Positions 1 through 5,603 of a DNA stretch of 14,642 nucleotides are shown here, piece after piece; within the stretch, counting starts at the first letter, position 1; each line of letters opens with the position of its first letter. The stretch is from Betaproteobacteria bacterium (lineage in GTDB: Bacteria > Pseudomonadota > Gammaproteobacteria > Burkholderiales > SG8-41): positions 1 to 14,642 of the forward strand of contig JAHFRO010000053.1 of NCBI GenBank assembly GCA_023266245.1. Direction: 5' to 3'. Made by a program: the position numbers and the translations under genes. The notes below the pieces were generated by a model. That model was not told the origin of the DNA. It was given only the letters and a program-made list of their open reading frames with translations, and did no database searches.

Positions 1-31
1 ACCGACAGCTGACGGCTGATGGCTGACCGCT
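1..31. repeat. Heptamer array A (GCTGAYN), single arm
   Basis: Three head-to-tail 7-bp units, gctgacg, gctgatg and gctgacc (8-28), end in a partial unit gct that touches the ubiG ATG at 32. An inverted partner arm, as seen in arrays B, C and D, would lie upstream of the window. The array occupies the place where a Shine-Dalgarno sequence would be expected. Confidence 0.75.
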
Positions 32-727
32 ATGATCAACGTCGATCCGCTCGAGCTCGAGAAATTCAGCCAGCTCGCCCACCGCTGGTGGGATCCCGGC
101 GCCGAGTTCAAGCCGCTGCATGATATCAACCCGCTGCGCCTCGACTACATCGACGGCATCGTCGGCCTGCGCGACAAGGCGGCGCTCGACGTCGGCTGCG
201 GCGGCGGCATACTGGCCGAGAGCATGGCGGCGCGCGGCGCGCGCGTGACCGGCATCGACCTGGCGGAGAAACCGCTCAAGGTGGCGCAGCTGCACCTGCT
301 CGAGTCAGGGGTGCAGGTGGACTACCGCCTGGTCGCCCCCGAAACGCTCGCGCGCGAGATGCCGCATCGCTTCGATCTCGTCACTTGCATGGAGATGCTG
401 GAGCACGTGCCGGATCCCGCGGCGACGGTAACAGCCTGCGCCGAGCTCGCCAGGCCGGGTGGCCACGTGTTCTTTTCGACCATCAACCGCAATCTCAAGT
501 CATACCTGCTTGCGGTCATCGGCGCCGAGTACGTGCTGCGGCTGCTGCCGCGCGGCACGCATGATTACGCCAGGTTCATCAAGCCCTCGGAGCTCGCCGC
601 CCTCTGCCGCGCGGCGGGACTGCAGGTGGAGGACATCATCGGCATGACCTACAATGCCTTCGCGAAGACCTACGCTCTGGGACCGGATGCGGATGTCAAT
701 TACATCCTGCACTGTCGTGCGGGATAG
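32..727 (+). CDS. ubiG: Ubiquinone biosynthesis O-methyltransferase UbiG
   Basis: The 231-residue protein is the SAM-dependent methyltransferase that carries out both O-methylation steps of ubiquinone synthesis (on the 2-polyprenyl-6-hydroxyphenol and the demethylubiquinol intermediates), probably at the inner face of the membrane. The N-terminus (DPLELEKFSQLAHRWWDP) is a family hallmark and fixes the start at 32. SAM motif I is ALDVGCGGG (residues 51-59), the acidic residue after strand 2 is D76 in GIDLA, and MEMLEHVPDP (about 120-129) matches the post-I region. Length is normal and no motif is missing. No Shine-Dalgarno sequence is visible, because heptamer array A runs directly to the ATG. 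gph follows 76 bp downstream on the same strand, the usual betaproteobacterial pairing. Identification is firm from motifs; substrate specificity is inferred from the family. Confidence 0.95.
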   Translation: MINVDPLELEKFSQLAHRWWDPGAEFKPLHDINPLRLDYIDGIVGLRDKAALDVGCGGGILAESMAARGARVTGIDLAEKPLKVAQLHLLESGVQVDYRLVAPETLAREMPHRFDLVTCMEMLEHVPDPAATVTACAELARPGGHVFFSTINRNLKSYLLAVIGAEYVLRLLPRGTHDYARFIKPSELAALCRAAGLQVEDIIGMTYNAFAKTYALGPDADVNYILHCRAG

Positions 728-803
728 CTATCAGCAATCAGCTTTCAGCAAGTTCGCGTGTGACGCCCTGGCTGAGAGCTGACTGCTGAATGCTGACCGC
801 TCT
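728..803. repeat. Heptamer array B, inverted pair between ubiG and gph
   Basis: The left arm (730-750) has three 7-bp units: atcagca, atcagct and ttcagca. The right arm (771-801) has the reverse complement word: gctgaga, gctgact, gctgaat, gctgacc and a partial gct. A 20-bp loop (751-770) separates the arms. The two arms could pair as an imperfect hairpin of about 21 bp. The right arm ends two bases before the gph ATG, and no other signal is visible in this gap. Confidence 0.8.
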
Positions 804-1448
804 ATGATCAAGGCCGTTCTCTTCGACCTCGACGGCACGCTCGCCGACACTGCGCCCGACCTGGGTTATGCTCTCAACCGCCTGCGCAGCACGCGCGGGC
901 TCGCGCCGTTGCCGCTGGCAGCCACGCGCCCCTTCACTTCCCACGGCGCGCGCGGCCTGCTCGGCGTGGGCTTCAACCTTCAGCCGGGCGATGCCGGTTA
1001 CGACGCGCTGCGCGAGGAATTTCTCGCGATCTATACCGAAAACCTGTGCCGGGAGACCCGCCTTTTCCCCGGGATGCCGGAGCTCCTCGACGCACTGGAA
1101 GCGCGGGCGCTCCCGTGGGGCGTCGTCACCAACAAGCAGGAACGCTACACGCTGCCCCTGCTCGAGCAACTCGGGATAGGACGCCGCGCCGCGTGCGTGA
1201 TCGGCGGCGACACCACCGGGAAGAGCAAACCCAGTCCGGAGCCGCTGCTCGCCGCGAGCCGGGCGCTCAAGGTGGAACCCGCAGCGTGCATCTTCGTCGG
1301 CGATGACCGGCACGACGTCGAGGCCGGACGCGCAGCGGGAATGAAGGTCGCGGTCGCCAAATGGGGCTATCTCAACGGCAACGATCCCGAAAACTGGAAC
1401 GCGGACTGGCTGATCGAGAAGCCGCAGGATCTGCTGCGTTACCTCTAG
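804..1448 (+). CDS. gph: Phosphoglycolate phosphatase (HAD family)
   Basis: The 214-residue protein is a HAD-superfamily hydrolase that most likely dephosphorylates 2-phosphoglycolate in the cytosol. HAD motif I is DLDGT (nucleophile D8, acid/base D10, residues 8-12). Motif II is VVTN with T109, the motif III lysine is K142 in SKPSP, and motif IV is VGDDRHD (D167, D168). A helical cap sits between motifs I and II, as expected for the Gph/PGP subclass. The start at 804 is set by the family N-terminus (IKAVLFDLDGT). Like ubiG it lacks a Shine-Dalgarno sequence, because array B ends two bases before the ATG. The last base of its stop codon is the first base of heptamer array C. Position beside ubiG supports Gph over other HAD phosphatases; the exact substrate is inferred. 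Confidence 0.9.
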   Translation: MIKAVLFDLDGTLADTAPDLGYALNRLRSTRGLAPLPLAATRPFTSHGARGLLGVGFNLQPGDAGYDALREEFLAIYTENLCRETRLFPGMPELLDALEARALPWGVVTNKQERYTLPLLEQLGIGRRAACVIGGDTTGKSKPSPEPLLAASRALKVEPAACIFVGDDRHDVEAGRAAGMKVAVAKWGYLNGNDPENWNADWLIEKPQDLLRYL

Positions 1449-1489
1449 GATTCGGGATTCGGGATCCAGGATACGGGATTCAGGATTCA
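1448..1489. repeat. Heptamer array C, left arm
   Basis: Six 7-bp units run head to tail: ggattcg, ggattcg, ggatcca, ggatacg, ggattca and ggattca. The first base is the last base of the gph stop codon. The reverse-complement arm lies at 1586-1620, so the two face each other across the putative ssrA promoter. Confidence 0.85.
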
Positions 1490-1539
1490 GCAAGAACCAA
1501 CGTGTTGTTGGACTTGAATTCCTCGGGACCGCCCTCATG

Positions 1540-1548
1540 TGCGATAAT
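1540..1548 (+). promoter_or_regulatory. Putative extended -10 promoter of ssrA
   Basis: TGCGATAAT fits the extended -10 consensus TGnTATAAT, with GATAAT as the hexamer at 1543-1548. No good -35 hexamer lies at normal spacing, which extended -10 promoters tolerate. Transcription would start near 1555, giving a leader of about 65 nt to be removed from pre-tmRNA. A small inverted repeat (ctgttc at 1556-1561, gaacag at 1565-1570) sits at the predicted start. Confidence 0.45.
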
Positions 1549-1585
1549 ATCCGCACTGTTCAGGGAACAGGAAACGGGTTTGCTC

Positions 1586-1620
1586 TGATTCCCGAATTCT
1601 GAATCCTGAATCCTCGATTT
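1586..1620. repeat. Heptamer array C, right arm
   Basis: Five 7-bp units run head to tail: tgattcc, cgaattc, tgaatcc, tgaatcc and tcgattt. They are the inverted counterpart of the arm at 1448-1489 and end exactly at the base before the predicted mature 5' end of tmRNA. The arms are 96 bp apart. Confidence 0.85.
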
Positions 1621-1984
1621 GGGGGCGACCTGGCTTCGACGCAGGTAGCGAAGCAGTTCGGGGCATGCCAAGGTCCAGTACCTTGTAAAACCGCTGGAAA
1701 CTTGTAGACGCCAACGACGAGCGCTACGCTCTAGCCGCTTAATCCCGGCTGGACTCTGCACCAGCTTGCTCATGGGCCGGGTCGGGTCACACCGACAGCA
1801 GAGTCATTAACATGAGCTCGTGCCGTCCAGGGTTACTTTGGGCGGTATCAAATTCAAGGTAACTCGCGAGTGACGAGCCTGCGGGCCGGCGCGTCAGGAG
1901 CTAAATTCAATTGACCACGCTAAGCATGTAGTCCCGGCTGTGTAGGACTTGCGGACGCGAGTTCGATTCTCGCCGCCTCCACCA
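1621..1984 (+). ncRNA. ssrA: Transfer-messenger RNA (tmRNA), one-piece
   Basis: The RNA rescues stalled ribosomes and adds a degradation tag, working with SmpB. The 5' end GGGGGCGACC starts a 7-bp acceptor stem that pairs with CGCCTCC before the discriminator A1981 and an encoded CCA (1982-1984), with one G-U pair. The T-arm sequence gttcgattc is present at 1961-1969. The tag reading frame begins at the resume codon GCC at 1710 and reads ANDERYALAA, ending at TAA 1740-1742. After the tRNA-borne alanine the full tag is AANDERYALAA, with the AA ending recognised by ClpXP-type proteases. The length of 364 nt is normal for a one-piece tmRNA. It is transcribed towards the cold-shock gene. The last 20 nt are duplicated at 2143-2162. 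Confidence 0.96.
1965..1984 (+). repeat. Direct repeat copy 1 (attL-like, in ssrA 3' end)
   Basis: These last 20 bases of tmRNA (T-arm 3' strand, acceptor strand and CCA) recur exactly at 2143-2162 in the same orientation. The 3' end of ssrA is a common integration target of tyrosine recombinases, which leave such repeats at the two edges of an element. Confidence 0.75.
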
Positions 1985-1988
1985 GACA

Positions 1989-2017
1989 ATAAGGGCCACC
2001 ATGGCGGTGGCCCTTAT
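1989..2017 (+). terminator. Rho-independent terminator of ssrA
   Basis: A perfect 12-bp stem (1989-2000 with 2006-2017) encloses a 5-nt loop and is followed by a T-rich tail (agtttgtt). It starts five bases after the tmRNA CCA end, so it is well placed to end the tmRNA transcript. Confidence 0.85.
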
Positions 2018-2072
2018 AGTTTGTTCGCGGCGGGAAAGAGAACCCGCGGGACGCGGGGCGGCGGCGGGGTTT

Positions 2073-2100
2073 CGGCCGATGTGCCTGCGCACATCGGCTG
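2073..2100. repeat. GC-rich hairpin in the ssrA-adjacent remnant
   Basis: gccgatgtgc (2075-2084) pairs perfectly with gcacatcggc (2089-2098) around a 4-nt loop. A G-U and a C-G pair extend it to 2073-2100. No T-run follows, so it is not a typical terminator. It may be a protein-binding or structural site of the former element. Confidence 0.6.
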
Positions 2101-2110
2101 CCGCTGACGC

Positions 2111-2134
2111 CGGCTCGCCTTGCAAGGCGAGCCG
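2111..2134. repeat. 24-bp perfect palindrome
   Basis: Positions 2111-2122 are the exact reverse complement of 2123-2134, with the centre at ttg|caa and no spacer. It lies 8 bp before the second copy of the ssrA 3' end. A perfect even palindrome of this size suits a dimeric protein site better than an RNA hairpin, since it has no loop. Its function is unknown. Confidence 0.65.
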
Positions 2135-2142
2135 TGTGGGAT

Positions 2143-2162
2143 GATTCTCGCCGCCTCCACCA
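2143..2162 (+). repeat. Direct repeat copy 2 (attR-like, displaced ssrA 3' end)
   Basis: An exact 20-bp copy of 1965-1984, including the CCA. Identity stops sharply on the left (t2142 against c1964), so it is not a second tRNA or tmRNA gene. A terminator follows directly, as if this had been the original end of ssrA. Confidence 0.75.
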
Positions 2163-2168
2163 ACAAAA

Positions 2169-2193
2169 AAACGGCCACCTCAGGTGGCCGTTT
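2169..2193. terminator. Bidirectional terminator between ssrA and the cold-shock gene
   Basis: An 11-bp stem (2169-2179 with 2183-2193) has a 3-nt loop. On the plus strand it is followed by tttgtttt. On the minus strand it is followed by seven Ts (complement of a2165-a2171). It can therefore end transcripts arriving from both sides: ssrA and the convergent cold-shock gene. Confidence 0.85.
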
Positions 2194-2217
2194 GTTTTGA
2201 GTCACAACTTCTCACAA

Positions 2218-2421
2218 TTACAGCGGTTTGATCGCGGCGGCCTGCAGGCCCTTGGGACCTTTCTTCACTTCGAACTCGACGCGCTGCTTCTCCTTCAGCG
2301 ACTTGAAGCCGCTGCCCTGAATCTCCGAGAAATGCGCGAACAGGTCATTGCTGCCGTCGTCCGGCGTGATGAACCCAAAGCCCTTCGCATCGTTGAACCA
2401 CTTTACGGTACCAGTTGTCAT
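2218..2421 (-). CDS. Cold-shock protein (CspA family)
   Basis: The 67-residue protein is a single cold-shock domain that binds single-stranded RNA or DNA, acting as an RNA chaperone in the cytoplasm. RNP1 is KGFGFI (within KWFNDAKGFGFI, about residues 7-18) and RNP2 is LFAHFS (about 27-32). Length matches the family exactly. The open frame continues far upstream, but the ATG at 2421 is the true start: it opens the domain (TTGTVKWFN) and is preceded by GGAGAG (2426-2431). A promoter at 2569-2597 gives a leader of about 140 nt, the arrangement known from cspA-type thermoregulated mRNAs. The gene ends at the bidirectional terminator. Which csp paralogue it is, and whether it is cold-induced or constitutive, cannot be told here. 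Confidence 0.95.
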   Translation of the reverse strand: MTTGTVKWFNDAKGFGFITPDDGSNDLFAHFSEIQGSGFKSLKEKQRVEFEVKKGPKGLQAAAIKPL

Positions 2422-2568
2422 GCTACTCTCCAAAAAAAAGATAAACACGGGCATGCGCCCGCACTGCGCAAACGAATCAAGTAAAGTGGTTGAGAACTTG
2501 AGACACGCCGCCCGAGCGGGCGGGGACCGCGGATCAGCAATACACTGCTTGAAACGACTGCGGGCGGC

Positions 2569-2597
2569 ACGATACACGCATTTGCGCGACATGTCAA
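2569..2597 (-). promoter_or_regulatory. Sigma-70 promoter of the cold-shock gene
   Basis: On the minus strand a perfect -35 TTGACA (2592-2597) is followed after 17 bp by the -10 TATCGT (2569-2574, four of six consensus bases). Transcription would start near 2562, about 140 nt before the ATG, close to the long leader typical of cold-regulated csp mRNAs. Confidence 0.7.
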
Positions 2598-2618
2598 AAA
2601 CAGAAGCAAAACCCTTCA

Positions 2619-2718
2619 GCCATAGAGAGCACAGAGAACACCGAGGGTTGAGACCCCAAAAGGATTCGTGTCTTATTTTTCTTTCTCTGTGAACTCTGTG
2701 TCCTCTGTGGCAAATGGC
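2619..2718. repeat. Inverted repeat element with 9-bp period
   Basis: The left arm has 9-bp units catagagag, cacagagaa and caccgaggg (2621-2647). The right arm has the opposite-strand units ttctctgtg, aactctgtg and tcctctgtg (2683-2709). The ends are gccat (2619-2623) and atggc (2714-2718). The roughly 100-bp palindromic element carries no gene. Repeats of this word type are familiar because they give false peptides rich in HREHRE in many bacterial genomes. It may be a non-autonomous mobile element; no target-site duplication was identified. Confidence 0.7.
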
Positions 2719-2737
2719 CTTAGGTGCTGCCCGCTTT

Positions 2738-3835
2738 TCAGCGCCTGATGTATCGCTTCGCGAACTCGTTCGCCAGGGCGCCATCCTGCTTGCGCAGCTG
2801 GGCGTGGATCTCCTGCACCTTGTCGTGCTGGCCCTGGCCGTAGTACGCCGCTCCGAGGTTGTGCATCGCCCGCGGGTCGCCCGGCTTAAGCCGCAGCGCT
2901 TCCTGGCTCGCCTCGATCGCCCGGTCGTACTGGTTGAGCGCGAGATACGAAGAGCCCAGGTTGAGCCAGGCGTCGAACGCCGCCGCGTTGAATCTGACCG
3001 CCTGCTGATAGGCGGGGATCGCGCGCCGCGGCCGGTTGATGGCGCGGTAGGCGTCGCCCAGCTCCTGCCAGGCGCGCGCATGGTACGGCATGCTGCGCAC
3101 CCACTGCTGCGCCAGCGTCAGCAGTCCGGCCCAGTCTTTCTTCGATCGCGCCTCGTTCACGCGGCGCAGCCACCTCGCCTCGGCTGACTCCCCGGCCGGC
3201 CCCTTGGCCGCGGGGCGGCCGCCGCGCGCGGCGAGCTCCACGATCCAGCCCGCGGGCAGGGCGAAGTTGAGGTTCTGGCCTTCGGAGATGAAGAACGCCG
3301 TGATGCCGATGAGGCGCCCTTCGCTGTCGAACAAGCCGCCGCCGCTCGAGCCCTGGGATATCGCGGCTGACGTCTGGATGTACTGCGAACCTTCGAACTC
3401 GCGCACGCTCGAGATCAGTCCTTCGGTCAGGGTGAGCTCCAGCCCCTCGGGAGCGCCGATCGCGTAGACGCGCTGTCCGACGCGCAGCCTGCCGGCGTAG
3501 AGCGACGCGCGCGGCGCGTTCAGCTTTGGCACGTTGAGCTGGCACAGGTCGCGATCGCGGTTTTCAGCCGCAGGGGTCGCGGTGAACACTTGCAACTGAT
3601 GATGCACGTCGATCCTGGCGGCATCGTCGATCACGTGGCAGTTGGTCGTGACGAGCTCCTTCGCCGTGACCACGCCGCCCCCCTGGTTGATGGAATTACC
3701 CTCGCTGTCGTAGGAGTGGATTACGACCACGCTTTGCGAGGCCTGCTGGAAGATCTGCTCGGGGGGTTTGGCGGCAGCCGCCTGAGACACCAGGGCCGGA
3801 ATCAGGAACCAGCCAACGCCGAGATAGGGATGCAT
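2738..3835 (-). CDS. Exported trypsin-like serine protease with C-terminal TPR repeats
   Basis: The 365-residue protein is probably a periplasmic protease. The start at 3835 gives a signal peptide (MHPYLGVGWFLIPALVSQAAAA) and is preceded by AAGGTGG; the frame could extend to 3910, but that would bury the signal peptide. The protease domain (about 30-205) shows a plausible catalytic triad: H67 in TTNCHVID, D96 in RDLCQLNV, and S164 in GSSGG. The C-terminal part (about 240-365) holds TPR helices, such as AWQELGDAYRAINRPRRAIPAYQQAV and two more units. There is no PDZ domain, so it differs from DegP/DegQ. The TPRs probably bind a partner or substrate. It lies 83 bp downstream of the hydroxyacid dehydrogenase gene and may share its transcript. 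The specific function is unknown. Confidence 0.85.
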   Translation of the reverse strand: MHPYLGVGWFLIPALVSQAAAAKPPEQIFQQASQSVVVIHSYDSEGNSINQGGGVVTAKELVTTNCHVIDDAARIDVHHQLQVFTATPAAENRDRDLCQLNVPKLNAPRASLYAGRLRVGQRVYAIGAPEGLELTLTEGLISSVREFEGSQYIQTSAAISQGSSGGGLFDSEGRLIGITAFFISEGQNLNFALPAGWIVELAARGGRPAAKGPAGESAEARWLRRVNEARSKKDWAGLLTLAQQWVRSMPYHARAWQELGDAYRAINRPRRAIPAYQQAVRFNAAAFDAWLNLGSSYLALNQYDRAIEASQEALRLKPGDPRAMHNLGAAYYGQGQHDKVQEIHAQLRKQDGALANEFAKRYIRR

Positions 3836-3918
3836 CTTCCACCTTACGGGATGCCCAGACGATGCAGGCGATGGCAACGACCGGTACCAGCGCCAGCCAG
3901 CAGGTACCAAAGCAACGG

Positions 3919-5157
3919 CTATCTCTCCGCAACCCTTGCGGTATCGAGCAGTTTGAGGCCGGGACGCTCCGCTTCCGTCGCACGCAGCGGCAAATCGGGC
4001 GCGTGCAGGAACTCGGGATTGAGCTCGGCAATGCTGCGGGCACCGAGCAGAGCCATCACGCGGTCGATTTCCTCGCGGAAGATCGTGAGCGCGCGCCGGG
4101 CACCTGCTTCCCCGCCCGCCGCCACGCCATAGAGCGTAGAGCGCCCGATCTGCACGGCTTTCGCACCCATCGCGAGCGCCTTGACCACGTCCGCGCCGCG
4201 GCGGAAACCGCTGTCCACCAGCACCGTGACGCGCTTGCCCACCGCATCCACGACCTCCGGCAGCGCCTCGATCGGAGAGATCGCCCCGTCAAGATTGCGC
4301 CCGCCGTGATTGGAAACGACGACGCCGTCGGCGCCGCAGTCGGCGGCGAAGATTGCATCCTGCGGGTGCAGAATGCCTTTGACGATCAGCATGTGCGGCC
4401 ACATTTTGCGCAGCATGCGCAGGTCGTCCCACGTGAGCGTATCGTTCCTCATCATCGAGCGCCCCATCGGCCGCGCGGTGATCCGGTACTTGATTTCGCT
4501 CGGGTAGTTCTCGTAGCGCGGCATGCCGGTGGTCAGCACGTAGCGCGCCAGCACCCCCAACAGCCAGCGCGGGTGCATCAGCACGTCGCTCACGTTGCGG
4601 CGCGTGAAACTGAACGGGATGGTGAAGCCGTTGCGCAGATTGTACTCGCGGTTGCCGGGAACCACGCCGTCCACCGTTACCACCAGCGCCTTGAAGCCGG
4701 CCGCCCTGGCACGCTCGACCAGCTGGTGCGAGAGGTTGCGATCCGGCCACATGTAAAGCTGGAACCACAGCGGTATGTTGCCCGCCTCCGCCGCGACTTT
4801 TTCCATCGCGGTCGTCGAACCCGTGGCCAGCGTGAACGGCACGCCGGCTTCCGCCGCGGCGCGCGCGAGCGCGATCTCGCCGCGGTACCACATCAGGCCC
4901 GCCGTCCCGGTGGGCGCGATGACGATCGGCATCTTCTGCGTGTGGCCGAACAGCGTGATTTCCTGGCTGCGCCCGGAAACGTCCACCAGCGTGCGCGGCC
5001 TGAAGCGTATGCGCTCGAAGATGGCGCGGTTGTTGCGCAGCGAGACCTCGTCCTCGGTGCCGCGGTCGATGAACTCGAACAGTCCCCTGGGCACCCGCTT
5101 GAGCGCGAGCTTGCGCAGATCTGCGATGTTGTAAGCCTTGGCTGTCGCCTGCTTCAT
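3919..5157 (-). CDS. FMN-dependent 2-hydroxyacid dehydrogenase (lactate/mandelate dehydrogenase type)
   Basis: The 412-residue flavoenzyme would oxidise an L-2-hydroxyacid to the 2-oxoacid, probably at the membrane with quinone as acceptor. TIM-barrel family signatures are present: APTGTAG (FMN), FQLY (Y135), VTVDG (T161), IVKG (K260), SNHGGRNLDGAISP with catalytic H284 and R287, VDSGFRRG and IGR (phosphate site). The segment AISPIEALPEVVDAVGK and the barrel end resemble (S)-mandelate dehydrogenase, but lactate, glycolate or another substrate is equally possible. I chose the ATG at 5157 because AGGAG lies 7 nt upstream. The adjacent ATG at 5160 and one at 5184 are in frame. TAATAT at 5205-5210 could be a -10, without a good -35. 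The gene follows the LETM1-like gene after an 81-bp gap. Confidence 0.9.
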   Translation of the reverse strand: MKQATAKAYNIADLRKLALKRVPRGLFEFIDRGTEDEVSLRNNRAIFERIRFRPRTLVDVSGRSQEITLFGHTQKMPIVIAPTGTAGLMWYRGEIALARAAAEAGVPFTLATGSTTAMEKVAAEAGNIPLWFQLYMWPDRNLSHQLVERARAAGFKALVVTVDGVVPGNREYNLRNGFTIPFSFTRRNVSDVLMHPRWLLGVLARYVLTTGMPRYENYPSEIKYRITARPMGRSMMRNDTLTWDDLRMLRKMWPHMLIVKGILHPQDAIFAADCGADGVVVSNHGGRNLDGAISPIEALPEVVDAVGKRVTVLVDSGFRRGADVVKALAMGAKAVQIGRSTLYGVAAGGEAGARRALTIFREEIDRVMALLGARSIAELNPEFLHAPDLPLRATEAERPGLKLLDTARVAER

Positions 5158-5238
5158 CATTTCTCTCCTGGAACGCGTGGCCATCCCTCGGCCTATCGCC
5201 TGGAATATTAAGGGAAACAGTGGATCCGCGCCAGATTT

Positions 5239-5568
5239 TCAGCGCGGTACCGGGGTGCCGGCGCGGCTGCGGTTGCGGCGCCGGTCGAGCCACCAGGCGA
5301 GCGCCGGCAGCATGAGCAGCCCTCCCGGCATCGCAAGCACGACCAGATACTGGCTGATGTGCGAGATGCGCCGCAAGTGGATGCCAAGTTGCTGTTTATC
5401 CTCCGGCGTCCAGCGCTGCTTGTTGCGGGGCTTCATGAGCAGCGGCATGAGTCCTCGCACCTGGAGGATCTCGTTGAGCAGAAACTTCTTCTCGCGCGCC
5501 GTGAGCTCGCGCACCGACCGGATAAACGCGACCGGGCGAAGGCTGATCTGTTTGAGACGCGGCGGCAT
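5239..5568 (-). CDS. Small LETM1-like membrane-associated protein
   Basis: The 109-residue protein has ELTAREKKFLLNEILQVRGLMPLLM in its first half. It then has a hydrophobic stretch, SQYLVVLAMPGGLLMLPALAWWLDRRR (about 72-98). The order 'RREK...L...L..R..P', then a Pro-rich hydrophobic segment with P-G and L-P, recalls the LETM1 domain of the mitochondrial inner-membrane cation/proton exchange protein, though only a short core is present. The match is by eye. The ATG at 5568 lies 35 nt after the yqjK-like stop; a GTG at 5628 in the same frame would overlap that gene and adds a non-conserved-looking tail. The ribosome binding site is weak. It is probably the last gene of the yqjDEK-like operon. 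Function is unknown. Confidence 0.65.
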   Translation of the reverse strand: MPPRLKQISLRPVAFIRSVRELTAREKKFLLNEILQVRGLMPLLMKPRNKQRWTPEDKQQLGIHLRRISHISQYLVVLAMPGGLLMLPALAWWLDRRRNRSRAGTPVPR

Positions 5569-5603
5569 GATTCGGCTTCGTGTTCTTTTTTCGCGCGGCT
5601 TTG

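Larger units (their letters stand above)
1985..2142. other. Probable remnant of an element inserted at ssrA
   Basis: The 158 bp between the two copies of the ssrA 3' end hold no credible gene and no integrase. They contain the first rho-independent terminator (1989-2017), a GC-rich hairpin (2073-2100) and a 24-bp perfect palindrome (2111-2134). The simplest reading is what remains of an integrative element after internal deletion. A local duplication of the tmRNA tail is the alternative. Confidence 0.45.
2422..2737. other. Gap between the protease gene and the cold-shock gene
   Basis: This 316-bp gap contains no credible gene. It holds the leader and promoter of the cold-shock gene (2422-2597) and a 9-bp-period inverted repeat element (2619-2718). 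In the leader, read on the minus strand, two small hairpins are visible (stem arms 2508-2513/2518-2523 and 2448-2452/2457-2461), then an eight-T run just before the ribosome binding site. Confidence 0.7.

Noticed and set aside
738..1556. A 272-residue minus-strand open frame antisense to gph
   Set aside because: It crosses two heptamer arrays and mirrors gph; no motif or ribosome binding site supports it.
1448..1620. A CRISPR array
   Set aside because: The 7-bp units are contiguous, degenerate and inverted between arms, with no spacers and no cas genes.
1907..2125. Minus-strand frame across the tmRNA 3' end encoding a peptide with RRRESNSRPQ
   Set aside because: This is the antisense of the tmRNA/tRNA-like T-arm and acceptor end, a well-known source of false protein predictions. 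It overlaps a firm RNA gene.
2143..2162. A second tRNA or tmRNA gene
   Set aside because: Only the last 20 bases match. No 5' acceptor strand, D-arm or anticodon arm precedes them.
2348..2692. Frames through the 9-bp repeat giving HREHREHRG or CHRGHRVHRE peptides
   Set aside because: The peptide is a translation of the inverted repeat, not of a gene. The minus-strand frame is also the upstream extension of the cold-shock gene.
3862..5211. A 449-residue plus-strand open frame
   Set aside because: It lies antisense to the hydroxyacid dehydrogenase, is very rich in Arg and His from GC-skewed codons, and has no family motif.
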